Source: Asterella californica
Taxonomy: Eukaryota > Streptophyta > Marchantiopsida > Marchantiales > Aytoniaceae
NCBI GenBank assembly: GCA_036924285.1
Contig: JAYKYS010000010.1
Span: forward strand, 2,790,001-2,854,000
Length of the DNA stretch: 64,000 nucleotides
Reading direction: 5' to 3'
Positions 35,093 through 47,384 of the stretch are shown piece by piece. A program made the position numbers and the translations under genes. The notes beneath the pieces were generated by a model. It was not told where the DNA came from. It searched no databases and worked only from the letters and a program-made list of their open reading frames with translations. Numbering within the stretch: position 1 is the first letter of the stretch; the number at the start of each line of letters is the position of its first letter.

Positions 35093-35394
35093 AGCCCAAG
35101 CCCACGCCCAACCAAAACAAGCCAGCAGCAGCAGGGGAAGAATGGAGAATGCAGGAACTCTGCAGGTTGCGGGCAGTAAGAATGATCGGCGGCGAAACAG
35201 GGCCCGGGTTTCCCAAAACTCCAAAAACGAACCTTCGCCTACCCGTTCCAGATCACGGGTGACCCGTGCTTCCTCTTTCCCGGTCTTTGCTTTGCCTTCC
35301 TCAGCCTTCGGCCTTGTCCTCAGTGTGCCTCCCTTCCTCTCTCCCTCTCTCCTCTACCGGACCCGCTCCCGGAGCCCAATGCCGGCTAGGGTTT
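35093..35394 (-). promoter_or_regulatory. site II and telo-box motifs upstream of EBP1
   Basis: On the minus strand TGGGCT occurs at 35093-35098, 35099-35104 and 35373-35378, and AAACCCTA at 35387-35394, only 8 bases upstream of the last one. Site II (TGGGCC/T) plus telo box is the known pairing in plant promoters of ribosomal-protein and ribosome-biogenesis genes. Location is 270-570 bases upstream of the EBP1 ATG. Confidence 0.5.
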
Positions 35395-38300
35395 TCCTTA
35401 CCCCACTCTCCTGGCGATTTGATAATCCTCCCCTCTCCTCTCCTAGCTATGGTGTTCGCACGACTGAATGAATGCCCATGCGCATCAGTTAGTTGAACCT
35501 TGCTGGGGGCATTATTTACTCTTCATGTGTTCCCTGATGGGCTTATTGCCTGTACCTTGTGTGTCTGAAGATTGAGCACCCTCCAGTTGAGCTGAAGCAT
35601 GCGAAGCCAAGTGAACTGAAGGTCGGACGGGGCTTTAGGGTTACTGTTTTGGGAGTTGTATACGACTTTTCGGTGTAGGGGAAGGGAGAGGGTTTTGTCG
35701 ATATAGATTCTTTGTCTAGCATTAGATTCTTCTTCTGTTCACGAAAACAAGTCAGTTCCAGCCCTCGTTGGCGCGAAAGCTACTTCCTGAGAATTTCTTT
35801 CTCCTCTGTTGTAGAATGTAGTCCTGGCCTTCTCCTCCTCGGCTTGTTATAGTGATTCGGGTTTACACTTACTGCCCGTCTATCCACAGGTCGGGAAGAG
35901 AAGCTTTCTTAATCGATCTCGTCCCAGCCATTACTGTACACTTGGTTAAGTCGTCGAGTTTCGAGAATGTCCTTGCTTATTAGCTAAACGAGGACGACAA
36001 GGTTTCCCTATCATGTGCACCATGTTGGCCCGCGCGGTTGTCTCTGTCTGTATGAGCAGCTTTATGAGTTTCGGGAGAGATGAGTCTGTATATTCCTCGT
36101 GTTCGAAGTTCTGCGATTGCATTTTCGTGTTTGTCCTGTTGCGGCTTGATTGTTCCCTTGATCAGTTAATCCGTTGAGCGTGTTGCACGGTGTGCTTCTG
36201 ACTCCCAGTGTCATGCTTACTTTCAGTTCTTACATCGCTATGTTGCCGTGTCAGTTCATCATATGGTTGATCATATCCCCGCGGTTTTACTGTACATTAC
36301 TTGCCTTCGTGTGTCCTACTTGCTCTTATTCTGCACCTCGAATCGGTGTAGTTGTTTCTTGGAGCGCATTTAGTGTCTCGCACACGTGATCTCGGGTTGA
36401 GGTAATGGCTTCTTGTTCTGAGGAGAGTGCATTATGCCATCTTTTGCTATCCTGTAATTCGTGAATAATTTCAATCCGGACCAATGTACTCGCTCGCATC
36501 TTATTGGGTTCAGAGGCCCTTCGTCCAGTTCTAATGTGCTTTATCATCCTTTCTAGTTTCTGTTGTTAACAGGAAGGAATCACGAGAGTGTATCTTTCCT
36601 AGGACAAGCATTCAGCTACTGTTTGATTTCTCAGTATCGCAATACTCGCGAAATTACATGTCATGAAAGTGGCATGTAATTCCTCAACCGACCTTGGGGT
36701 GAGTCCTCACCTTCCACGTGCCACCCGTCACTAGGGTTTCGCTTGTTAACCTCCCAATCAATCCTCAGACTCTCGTGAGGAGTGGCACGTAGAGGCTGGA
36801 GATTCACCACACCAGTTGTTGACCCAAAATGTCCAGCGATATCTTTTTCCTAGGGCAGGAAGTTATGAACTTACTAAATTAAATAAAGCTCCACCTCGTC
36901 TTCGAAGTCCCAGAGTAACCCGTCTGAAAGCTAAGTAGACTTTGGTTTTAGACTCGTGCACATTCTCCTGTGATGTAATGCGGGTAGATTTGAGATTGCC
37001 CAACAGATGAATATGTACACTTTCAGATTCTAAACTAAAGGTCATACAAGTATGAGGATCATGACGATGCATCAGTTTGCAGGAAGGTCATGAACTTATT
37101 TTGTAGACTGATCATTGCACAAATTAGGCGTTCATATTCTGCAAGGTAGGTCCTTAGCCCGTATAGAGAGTTCTCTGCGCAGCGGGGTGGTCATGCCGTG
37201 GTGATCCGCATACGTAATGAAAGAAAGGAGATCAGACGATATGCGGATTTGCTCTCTGCGAGGACATCCCTAACCGTTGAACAAGGCAGGGAATCGATCT
37301 TTTTGTTCATGATGAGGAGAGATCTGTATTCCGGGCGCTTCTTACTGACGTACGCTTATCTCCTCAACTTTAGATGTCCACCCGATAGAGACAACGACTG
37401 ATCAGCAAAGGAACTGTTCCCCGCTTGAAAGCTGACGGTCCTCTCAGCAGAGGAACAAAGGAATTTAAGAACAAGGTCGTAAAGGAAGGTAACTAAATTC
37501 TAGCTGGAATGTAAGCTCAGATCTGTACTCAGCGCCACACCCAGCTGGATTGTGATATCTCAATCCGTCCAGCCTGTCGGCAATTCCAGACGTACTCCTG
37601 GAAAGAGGCCATCCTTAGCTACTCACGGCTCTGTGCTACAGTACGTGGAGGAAATACCTGATCTTGTGAGAGAAAATGGCACTAATCCCCTACTCTTGTT
37701 TGTTCTTTTCGTACCCACGAGAAACATGCACGCCGCACTTTCGTTGCACCTCTGTTTGTTATTTATCGTCCAGACCTCGTACTATCTGACTAATTGGGTT
37801 CATGAGCGGAAATTTGCCAAGGTTTCTTCCATTTTAGAATCCGATTATATCTTCAAGGAGGACTTCTTAATATCGTGACCATAGAGCTATTTAGAGTCCT
37901 GGTACCGGATGTTCATGAGTGGGCCCTTGGACAGGGCGGTTAACACTGGTTGTGACGTGGAGAGTGCATAGCTGCGAGCGTTCAGTTTATCTGCCCGTGT
38001 GTTCTCCATCAGCGTACAGATTCTGCACCAGACATTTAGACCTGAACAACCGAAGAATTTGGTGAGACAATCACAAAACAGACGCGCTTCGAGAACAAAC
38101 ATCGAAGCATTGGTCTTTAAAACGTACTTACTCGAAATGAGGCAACTAGGGGACCACGTTGGAACACACTGAAACGTGGCAACTGGGCACTCTGTCTCTC
38201 GATCCTACAAGAGCTGCAGGAAACCATCCTACTTATAAATTATGTAAACTACAAATCGCGATATGCCGGAGATGTCAGAGCATGGGCGAGACGAAGGAGA

Positions 38301-39303
38301 TGGAAACAACACTTCAGTAAACACTTCTTACATCCTCCATCTGATGCTTTCACCCTTTAGATATAGACTCCAGATGTAGGAGGATATAGACAGGGATGGG
38401 TCATTCTCGTTTTCTTAGTACTCGGGTGAACAGGCCTCGATAGCGCAGAATGGCCGTGTCCGGCAGATCTCCAGCACTCTGGTCTTTTATGTGAGTGCAG
38501 GTTTTGGGTTATGTCATCCACCCTGCATGTATATCAGAGCATTTGTGCACTGGTGGTAAAACCTTGAAACGGCTGGGCCTGACGTTGTCCATAGCGGCTC
38601 AGGTACATTTGGTATTCATGTTCATCACCAGCCATCCAGCCGACCAGAGCCAGCGTTTCCGAGCCAGAAAGTGGAAGTTCAGAGACCATTGTTCTCATGC
38701 TGAATTATACGCTGACTGCCTATAAAAGCCATCCGGCCGACCAGAGCCAGCGTTTCCAAGGCAGAGAGTAGTGGCAGTTCGATTCTCCTGATGATAAGGT
38801 GACTACGAGCTTAGGAATGTCTCAAGGGCAAGATTTAGTGTGACGCTCAACCAGCTGAATTAACTGAAAGATAAGGTTGGCGTATATGCTGATGTTGTCA
38901 ACAGTCAACATCATCAGCAAGAAAAATCTTACTTGCTGTCGAGTCTGGGTAGGGAGGCGGTGGTAAAACTTACATTTTACACGCCCCATTCTCTTGCTGA
39001 ATAGAGTCAAGAATCTTACTCCTGAAGACATCTGATATCAATCCGACAGTCTGCCCGCTAGGAAACATTACAAGTTCCCATCATACTCGAATGTACAAAT
39101 ATTCACTTGCCTTTATCCTCTCGTTTTCATCGATCCAAGGTTCAGTACCACCGAAGCTAGGGTCCTTCAACTTATGCAGCTTGCTGTTGTTGGTGGAAAG
39201 TGAGTTGATGTCCAGCTGATGACCTGTAAACGATCCAGGAGGTAGAAGTGAACAAAGGCCAAGGTGCCCGAACGAGATTGATGGACAGGAGCAAGGTGTA
39301 AAG
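35395..39303. other. gene-free interval between EBP1 and the RING gene
   Basis: No recognised coding region. The left part is CT-rich with further AGGGTTT motifs (35637, 36734). The frame at 37552-37878 (108 codons) starts with a non-ATG-like context and has a hydrophobic stretch but no family signature; I left it out. Confidence 0.4.
38630..38757. repeat. direct repeat, 31 bp, 97-bp period
   Basis: AGCCATCCAGCCGACCAGAG CCAGCGTTTCC at 38630-38660 recurs at 38727-38757 with one substitution. The similarity weakens just downstream (GCAGAGAGTAGTGGCAGTTC against GCCAGAAAGTGGAAGTTC). Confidence 0.9.
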
Positions 39304-42009
39304 TCAGTTCAATCGCCTCCGCTTGGATCTACTGCGCATGGTTTCCTGCCCTGCTCCTCCTGTTCCTGCAGTAAGCCCAGATCCTTCGACTGATGGTGCA
39401 CCGGAAGCACTCGTAACATCTTCTATCCTTGAGGATCTTCTCCTACTTGAACTGGGCCTTGATAAGGGGGCCTCACGGTAGTGCAATCTGATATCTGTTT
39501 GTGTTGTTGTTCTATTGTTATAACTGGTTTGAGGGGTGATAACTGCCCCACTTGCACCAGCATTTGGCTCAGGTCGCGGAGTTACGGCTTGTGGCTGCAC
39601 TACTGTCGTGACGGTTTGTTCTTCTAATCTTCTTGTGCTTGGTGATTCCACAATCACGGATGTGCAAGTTCTGGTAGCTTCAAGGTTAGGGCAAATCTCT
39701 TCAACAAGACGGCGTGCAGGTGGGGGCCCGGGCTCCGAGTTTGCAACCGTAGTGTTAGTGACAGTTTCTAGAATCAAAGGTCCAGAATGCAAAGACGATG
39801 ACTGTGCAGGAAGTAAATGATTCATATGCAACAATCCTGGTGATGACTGCTGAAAAAGTTGAAGTGGACTGCTATCTAAGTTCTCTACTATCTTCTCCAC
39901 ACTTGACAGGCGAGAGCGTACTGCTGCCAACCAGTCCCCGGACTGAATCGGGTTGACGGTGACGAGCCGGCTGAGACTAGATTCATTTCCCCCTCCCGCT
40001 CCAGAAATCCCAACATCCATGGCTGTAGGCAATAATATCTGAGGCATGTGGTGCTGTGGCCTTGATGGTCGACTCGATGTATGGATTACCACTCCTCCAG
40101 GTCCACGGGAACTGTTGCTGGTGAAATCTCCACCAAAATTATCTGTCGTTGTTCCCTCTATTCCGCCAAGACGGCCCCCTTGCATGGCTGTCATCCATGC
40201 TGCACCCTGTACGGGGTTGACGGGCCCTACCATTCTACTAATATTCACAATGTCCTCCCATTCTTGCGAGAGCAAAGCAGCTGCTGCTATCATTTGTCGA
40301 CGTTCATCCACCCTATCAGTCAAGCTGGGTAAGGAAGCCGAATTCATCCCATTTCGGGCAGACGCTGCCAGTGCCGCCCGTAGCTGTTCTCTCCTCTCAG
40401 ACATACGCCGCTGAAGAAATGCTGACCCTGTGTTGTTGGCGCCATTTCCACCCGCAGTACCTAGATCTTGCTGCATACCTGACAGCACACTGCTCCCTCC
40501 GCTACGCCCATTGTTCTGTGAAGGAGTGGCACCATCTCCTCCAGAACCATTGGTATCCTGTGTTGGTCCCTCCGACTGATCCAGTTCCTCCAAGTTAGAA
40601 TGGCCACTGGTTTCATGGCTGGTGATCTCACCTCCTGTAGCTGGAGTGGGCTGACCCGCTGGATCATTGATACCATCTCTCATAACAGTAACGGAGGCTG
40701 CCTCCTCAATTTGTAATGTGGTCCCCGGACCCAGAACCTGTAGATCTGACAGACCTCTGGCATCTTGTTGATCTCTTTCACGCTCTCGTTCCAGTGCTCT
40801 CTCCCTCTGCTCCCTCTCACGGCCCCTGTCCTCTCTATCGCGCAACTGCCTCGCGCTCTCAACCCTACGAGCCGGCGGTCGAGGAGGAATGCGATCAGCT
40901 GCTGAGCCCCCGGGCAGTCCTCCTCTCGCTGAAAGCAAGGCACTGCACTCGCGGCCGTAAATTGGCGTGATAGAATTTTCATCAATTGCTCCTTTGCAAA
41001 CTGGACACTCCTTGTGATACGAGTGTATGTGCAGCCATCGGTAAAGACAAGGCCAGCAAAACAAATGTCCACAGCATGTCACTACAGCCTCGTTCGCCTT
41101 TTGAAAACAAATGTTGCACTCAAAATTTTCACCTATGCCACTGTAATTTTCTTCCAGGCCTTTGAGTTTCGAGTCATCCAACCTGGTTGCTGCAGGAGCT
41201 GCAGAAACCAGGCTTGTGTCACCAAAACCTCCTCCTGCTTCTACCACTGAAATGCGAGCTGTCGGAACCTCTGATAATGATCTCGACCGGAGACCAATCC
41301 CCCCACCTTCAGCATCTGCCCCGTCATGCTGCTGATGGTGGTGAGTTGCATGATGATGCGCATGATGCTGTAATGCTCTATTTGCTCGTGACCGTCGACG
41401 TGCTCGCTGCCTGACATGGGGCTGCAGAAGATGAGATGCTCGACTGTTGGTCTCGGCCTGCTGCACAACAGAGGCAACATTCATATCGGTGGGGATGAAT
41501 CCCTGCAAGAATCCTGGCGGTTGCGTCATATGGCCATGTTGATTCATGTCATTGTGGAAGGCTTGAATTTGACTTTGTAGATTGGGGTGCACTTGAAATG
41601 CAGGAGGAAGTGTCATGACGTTGGAGTAGCTCCTATGGTGCCGAAGATCCTGACCATAAGCATTAGGTACCACGGGTACTACTGTGTTTTCTCCAATCTG
41701 CCCAATTGGTAAGCTTGAACCTGCTGCCTGCTGTTGCAACCTGGCGTCAAGAGGAGCGAGTGGAGGAGTTTGCATAAACGGGTTTATGAGTTGGCAACGA
41801 GGTGGAGGAGGAGGAGGAGGAGGTTGAGTAGCCATGGTGCCTTGATCTCCTCCTCCTAAACTTCCTGTAGCTTGTGATAGGAATGGCATTGATATGGAAA
41901 GAGTTGTGTTTGGAGATGGCTGAGGATTAGCCATCACCAATGAATCAGGTGGCCTTCCGGCCACCGATGCTTCACCACCTCTTTGATCATTACCATGCGA
42001 ACTGTTCAT
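39304..42009 (-). CDS. RING-type E3 ubiquitin ligase, large RMA-like protein
   Basis: The open frame runs without stop from 42174 to 39304; its first in-frame ATG is at 42009 (giving 901 residues), and nothing upstream to the previous stop offers an ATG, so an upstream exon could supply a longer N terminus. The C3HC4 RING has perfect ligands (CNIC, CCGHLFC, CLYRW, CPVC; C-X2-C-X11-C-X-H-X2-C-X2-C-X13-C-X2-C), preceded by KLKGLEENYSGIGENFECNI and followed by TPIYGRE, the RMA/RNF5-like RING type of plants. Flanks are unusual: polyproline and His-rich tracts (HHAHHHATHHHQQ) before it, an RERE-rich charged helix after it, low-complexity Ser/Gly-rich regions, and a basic C-terminal end (RSRSKRRRLN) that looks like a nuclear signal. 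No membrane anchor is seen, unlike short RMA proteins. The role is ubiquitin transfer from an E2 to unknown targets. Confidence 0.82.
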   Translation of the reverse strand: MNSSHGNDQRGGEASVAGRPPDSLVMANPQPSPNTTLSISMPFLSQATGSLGGGDQGTMATQPPPPPPPPRCQLINPFMQTPPLAPLDARLQQQAAGSSLPIGQIGENTVVPVVPNAYGQDLRHHRSYSNVMTLPPAFQVHPNLQSQIQAFHNDMNQHGHMTQPPGFLQGFIPTDMNVASVVQQAETNSRASHLLQPHVRQRARRRSRANRALQHHAHHHATHHHQQHDGADAEGGGIGLRSRSLSEVPTARISVVEAGGGFGDTSLVSAAPAATRLDDSKLKGLEENYSGIGENFECNICFQKANEAVVTCCGHLFCWPCLYRWLHIHSYHKECPVCKGAIDENSITPIYGRECSALLSARGGLPGGSAADRIPPRPPARRVESARQLRDREDRGREREQRERALERERERDQQDARGLSDLQVLGPGTTLQIEEAASVTVMRDGINDPAGQPTPATGGEITSHETSGHSNLEELDQSEGPTQDTNGSGGDGATPSQNNGRSGGSSVLSGMQQDLGTAGGNGANNTGSAFLQRRMSERREQLRAALAASARNGMNSASLPSLTDRVDERRQMIAAAALLSQEWEDIVNISRMVGPVNPVQGAAWMTAMQGGRLGGIEGTTTDNFGGDFTSNSSRGPGGVVIHTSSRPSRPQHHMPQILLPTAMDVGISGAGGGNESSLSRLVTVNPIQSGDWLAAVRSRLSSVEKIVENLDSSPLQLFQQSSPGLLHMNHLLPAQSSSLHSGPLILETVTNTTVANSEPGPPPARRLVEEICPNLEATRTCTSVIVESPSTRRLEEQTVTTVVQPQAVTPRPEPNAGASGAVITPQTSYNNRTTTQTDIRLHYREAPLSRPSSSRRRSSRIEDVTSASGAPSVEGSGLTAGTGGAGQETMRSRSKRRRLN

Positions 42010-45000
42010 GCCAAGCTCAGAAATTGGTGTTGGCAGCGCAACAATTGAAAGCTGGATGTTGCTGCTGCCTGAATCACTCGGGCCCTGTGGCTCCAGCTCG
42101 ACGGCTCCTGACGAACGACCTTCTTGGGATTGATCGGTACTGGATGTCTCAACTGTGGATCCAACGCAACTCAACGCGATAAATTTTACAGGAATGAGCG
42201 ACGACAGTTCGACGAAAACGTGACACCGAGTTCAGTTCAGTTCAGCTGGCATTGTACAACAAACGGTGAGCAGCTGTCATGGATATGTTCACAGGCCTGG
42301 ATATAAATCGTAGCCTGAATCTGATCTGCTTCTTGAACTACACCATACGTCCAGAAGTTTAACAACCAATTTCAATTATCGGGCAAATTATGCGCCACTA
42401 CTTGGCCACAACATCCAGAAAGAAATTCCGGAATCCCATCCAGACAACGCTGAAGAGGAAACGTAATAAGGTGCTTGTCACTTGCGTTCTGCTACGACAA
42501 GGTCGATAGAGCAACAGAATTTCTGGACACGACATTTGTTACATTTAACTGACTGCAGCACGGAAGTACTTATATGAGATATCTAGCACGAACTTACGAG
42601 ATTATGCATCTACTGCCGCGTTTCGAATGACTTCCAAGGCCTCGTAAAGTGATAGACCTATAGGCGAATGTGACTTCCAAATTCCAGTCCCAGTTCGAAT
42701 CCCGAAATTAAATCTGACACAGGCAGCTCTATTGGCTCTATAACGATATCAAGTTAGATCAAAAGTTAAGGGTGTTTCAAGGTTGCAGACGTACGCTCCC
42801 TAGAATGTGCTTGCAGAATGGTATTATTAGCCTCCCAACACGGCTGTGGAGAGAACTTTTAGTGGTGTAACAAAGAGTGGGTCTTACAAAGTATGAGAGG
42901 CCGTAAATTTCCACACTGATTGCACAAATTTGACGAATGTGAAGTAACAAATTTCGCAGAAAAGATAGGGAGACGGGAAAAGCTCGGCTTACGCAGGGAG
43001 AAGGTGAAGGCCTCGTATTCAGCGGGCCTGGACATGTAGTAACAACGATCGATCCGTGACAGTCATGGATACAGCTTCAGGAGTTGGATCAGAAGATATT
43101 CAGCGATTCCATCGAGCAAAAGATCATAATGCCCGTCGCCATGAGAATCATTTTAGTGCTCCTAGTCGAACGCGAGGTCTAATACCATCTGTAACGCCCA
43201 ATCCGGCAGCCAATTGCCGAGCAATTACAGTCTTGACTCGATGAAGTCTTACGATCGTGAGAGTCATCGCACCAGATGAGTGCCACAATTAGCAGCGCTG
43301 GACCCGCCAACTACCAGAATGGTCGTCCGCGAACGGAGCGAAGACGCTCCAGACGATAGGGGAGGGAAGAGCGGACGCTAAAAAGGGTTGCAAGAGTAGC
43401 AGCGCTTGGGTTTCACATCCTGACCAATCTTCAATTGCCACGAGCCACTGAACGGTGACCGTTCAAATCGACCCTCGCCTATTGACATCTTCAATGTGAC
43501 CATCAAACCCATCTCCCATCACCGGATTGGCCCTCCGACTTCTCTTCCTCTTTTCAAATTTCTCGATGTCTCCTTGAACCTTGGGGCCCGCCGCCCGCTC
43601 CGATTCATGTTTCACGTCGCCTAACCGGTCAAACAATGACGATGAAACCCGCCTCCTTACCCGCCCTCCGATACGTACAGAGAAACCTCATTATACTGTA
43701 CTTAATTAATTAATCAGAATTAAATATTGTGGCAATGAGAAAGGTGATTATTTAATCACAATCACCAAACATTGGCAAGAAAGACAGTATGAAATATTTA
43801 CCAAAATGTATTCTGTAAATTTATTAATGCCGTAAAAGGATGTTGATTATAATTGGGATGGTGATGTAATAATTACAAGTATTTTAACATTTTCTTATGG
43901 ATGAGTATAAGTGTATGGTCACAAGAAAAGTGTAGTAAGACAACTTATCGTTACTGGATTATCTGACAATAAAATTATAAACACATAGAAATTTCTATTT
44001 GTTTTAAATTGACGCGATCTTTTTATTGATGCTTGATTAACACTAAGGTTAGTTTTTAATCATATGAAACTAGACAAGCATGTTCTTTGTTAAAATTGTA
44101 AACTATGGTGATGAGAACATGCCAAGGTTTTACAATCACTATATGACAAGATTTTTCAAAGGAAAAAATGGAAAAGAAAAAGGAAAATATAAAAAGTTAA
44201 TAGTTTGTATACAACATTTTTAATAACATATATTATCTCTTTTTGTTTGAACTTTCAGATTGCATGTTCACTTGCATAATCTTCAGGTCTTGAGCTTCAT
44301 GCTACTTTGTAATATTTTCTAGATGTCCTTGGTAGAGTTGAGGAAGTGCTAAAACTTTAACCTGTAATATAAGGGTTCATTCAAGTGATTTTTTTAAAAC
44401 ACTTGAGTCCAGAAAGAAATTGTTATTACTTTTATTTCAGCAATAAGTTTAAAGTGAAAGGATTTTCTCAAAAAGTATTTTGTATGATCAAATGTTTAAA
44501 TAACTGATAAAAAGATTAATGTTCATTTGAGAATCTGGATTCTTTATCACAAGTCCAAACAACTAAGATGAATAATACTAGTTATCATTCCTGTATAGAT
44601 AGTTAGTCAACTAGAAGAGTTGAGAATGTTCTTACATTCTAGATGACTCTCATAGTTTTTATATATATTGATATTTTTTAATCATTTGACTTTTATATAA
44701 ATTGAATTTAGAAAGAGTACTTGAATACTAATTTTTGTTTGGATTAATTTTTAAAAAGTAATATAATATGAAATTAAAAACTATTATTTATTAGTCATCG
44801 GACTCACAGGATTTTGGATTTCTGTACTCAGTGATCCTATCGTTACTTATGATTTCACTCAAATGAAAAATGGAATATTAACTTTGATTCAACATTATTT
44901 TATGTTCTAAATGTTCCATGTTCCTTTTGAGGAGCACGAATTGGTGTTATTAAGCATCACTTCACTGAAGTTGCTTTAAAGACATCTAAAGATTATGATG

Positions 45001-45300
45001 ACTTTTCTTCACTAGATGTAACTCATGAAGGAAGTGTGTAGAAGTCCAATAGCTATAGATGATAGAATTCTTAGAAGGATAGTAATTAACAATCGTTAAC
45101 AACAAAATCATGTATCCACTTATATCTTATTTAAACTTTCACTAACCTTAACTTCTGAAGAGGTAATTTATTTAGAAAATATAAAATCGTATATATTTTA
45201 TGAACTGATAAACAAATTACACTGCATTCTGTATATTTCATCATGATCGATTATTAAAAAGAATAATCATAACTGATCAATAAAAATAATCCACATTTGA
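42010..45300. other. RING-gene upstream region, then AT-rich gene-free DNA
   Basis: 42.0-43.7 kb has mixed composition and should hold the 5' UTR and promoter of the RING gene; GTTCA is repeated near 42230. From 43.7 kb the sequence is strongly AT-rich with no open frame of note. Confidence 0.4.
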
Positions 45301-47384
45301 ATACTTCAAATCAAAAATAAGTATATAAAATGACATGTTACTATACAAGAGTTTGATCCGCTCAACTCAGTAGATGATCAATCGTCGAATATGTAACACA
45401 TACAAGATTCTCTATTGACTCGTTCCCTACTTGACTCTCAAGAACCGAAGATTGAACTTCTGGATCTGAAGAAGTGACGACTTCAGTCTGTGACGCCAAG
45501 TGTATATTCTCTTTCTGTCACCTCTTCAAAGTAATCTACATCTTGAAGCATAGCCGCATCTTATCCAAAAGATGCTGACGCATCAAAGCTATGTGTACCA
45601 TCTTTTTTTAGTCTCTGATTTTGCTTCAGGTAATATTTTCATGTTGAAGACGCGAGAAAAGATGTACATGAACTAACGTGGATCAATCTTCATTGCAATA
45701 CAATATCGACTAGCTTATAATGCATACATCAAAGTCGTCCCGAACCAAAACAAGGATTGATGATCAAGTCGTCTTCTCTGAAAAAATAATTGATTGGTTT
45801 ACTAATCATAACCTGAGACTTCTAGTAATCCATAGGTTTACAAGATCTTGTAACTACAAGCTGGAGCTACAATTCAAGTTTCCGGATACCCAACACCTTA
45901 ATCAAAATGTTTCAAATATACTTTACCGTCTTTGGACTAGAATCTTGTTGTCCAATACTCGTGGTTCATTGTTACTCTAGATCCCCTGCATTCTTACAAT
46001 TCGTCTTCATCCAAACACCGGGAGAAACTCTACATCCACAGTCACGTATAGCTTGTCCAACATCTGCTGCTTGTTGAAGATTATGGAAGACGACCATCGT
46101 CTAATACTCCGATGTTGAGAGTTAAGCAAAGTGCATCAACATATCAGTCATATCCGCTTTAGAGAAAGTCTTCAAATCAGCATGCGAACAATACTTGAGT
46201 TGAAATCCATACGAAATAACTGTGATTGCCAACGTGAACCTCTGCTTGTCAATAGAAATGGACAATTTTCTCACGTCTGCAAAAATTGACTTCCTAGTTG
46301 TACACTTCTTCTGCACCTTCCTTGCACCAACTATGGAAGGTATTCAAACGCACAAAAATCGCTTCACCTTTTTCTTTCACCTCCTTGTACTCATGAGCAC
46401 GCATAACATAAACCAAAAAGTCTGACAATAAAATCTCCAACAAAATCTTCATTTTTGAAGGACATTTCTTCTGTCCTTGTTCAACCAGTTCTTCAGTCCT
46501 TTTGACAAAACATTACGATGAGAACGGTCTTTCTGCAAAATGAGAAGAAAGTGTATTAGTCAACAAGATAACGAAAAGGAAAATGTAAGAGCAATCAATG
46601 AACTTCATGGGTTGTCATGCTGACTGTGAGTAAGACGAAAACTGACAATAAAAAAAGAATTTTCTCACCAGTAACTTCTCAAAAGTTGTAAAGAAAGAAT
46701 GGAGCCGTTCTTATTGAGTGTAAGGACCAATGTTTACTTGCGCTTCAGTCCAATCTTTAATACCAACCATCTACACCACATCCATTTGAATGCAGTCCAT
46801 GACACGACACCTCTCGCACTCCTCCTGCATCTCATCCATAGAAAAGTTGTCTTTGATCGACACGAAGAAGGATAGAGAGTTTATGATCGACGATCACACT
46901 CTGCACTACTCGTCATCAAACACTTCATCTCATCATCATCATGCTTCTTCGTCTTTCCATCTTTGGTGAGAGGCTTTGTCTTTTGATCTCGTGTTGTTAT
47001 CACTTCCGAAATATACGTTCCTAGACCTCCCATAGAGGTTCCACTCTGAGAACCACTTGGAAAGTACCCTCCAAAGTCAACATGTTCTTTTGGAGTTCAT
47101 TTTCACTTTGGAGATTAACGGTCTTCAAATTCAAGTGTTTCTTCAAGGCATTTGTACTCTCTTCAGTCTTCTTATTTTCCATGAATTGCTGATGAAAGTA
47201 TTACACTTTCTGATGAAAGGTGTACTTATGCCGCACATCCGCATCCGTGTTATCATTATGCGTAAACAACACTGCTTCATTCTTTGTAAGCTTGGCGTAA
47301 ACAATGCAGTTACACCAACGTAATTGTTGATAACAACATGAATATTGTGCAAGAAGCTCAATTTTGACAAGCGCATTATGATTA

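Noticed and set aside
35055..35471. 138-codon frame with Lys/Ala/Gln repeats
   Set aside because: Lies in the EBP1 promoter; its repeats are the AAGCC/AGCCCA promoter sequence read as codons, and no downstream exon fits.
37552..37878. 108-codon frame with a hydrophobic stretch
   Set aside because: No supporting start context, no family signature and no splice partner; likely chance.
38430..38490. tRNA-Met-like start (TCGATAGCGCAGAATGG)
   Set aside because: Good A-box match, but no B box at the right distance and no acceptor pairing, so not a tRNA and weaker than the other modules.
40046..40414. 122-codon plus-strand frame
   Set aside because: Antisense shadow of the RING gene.
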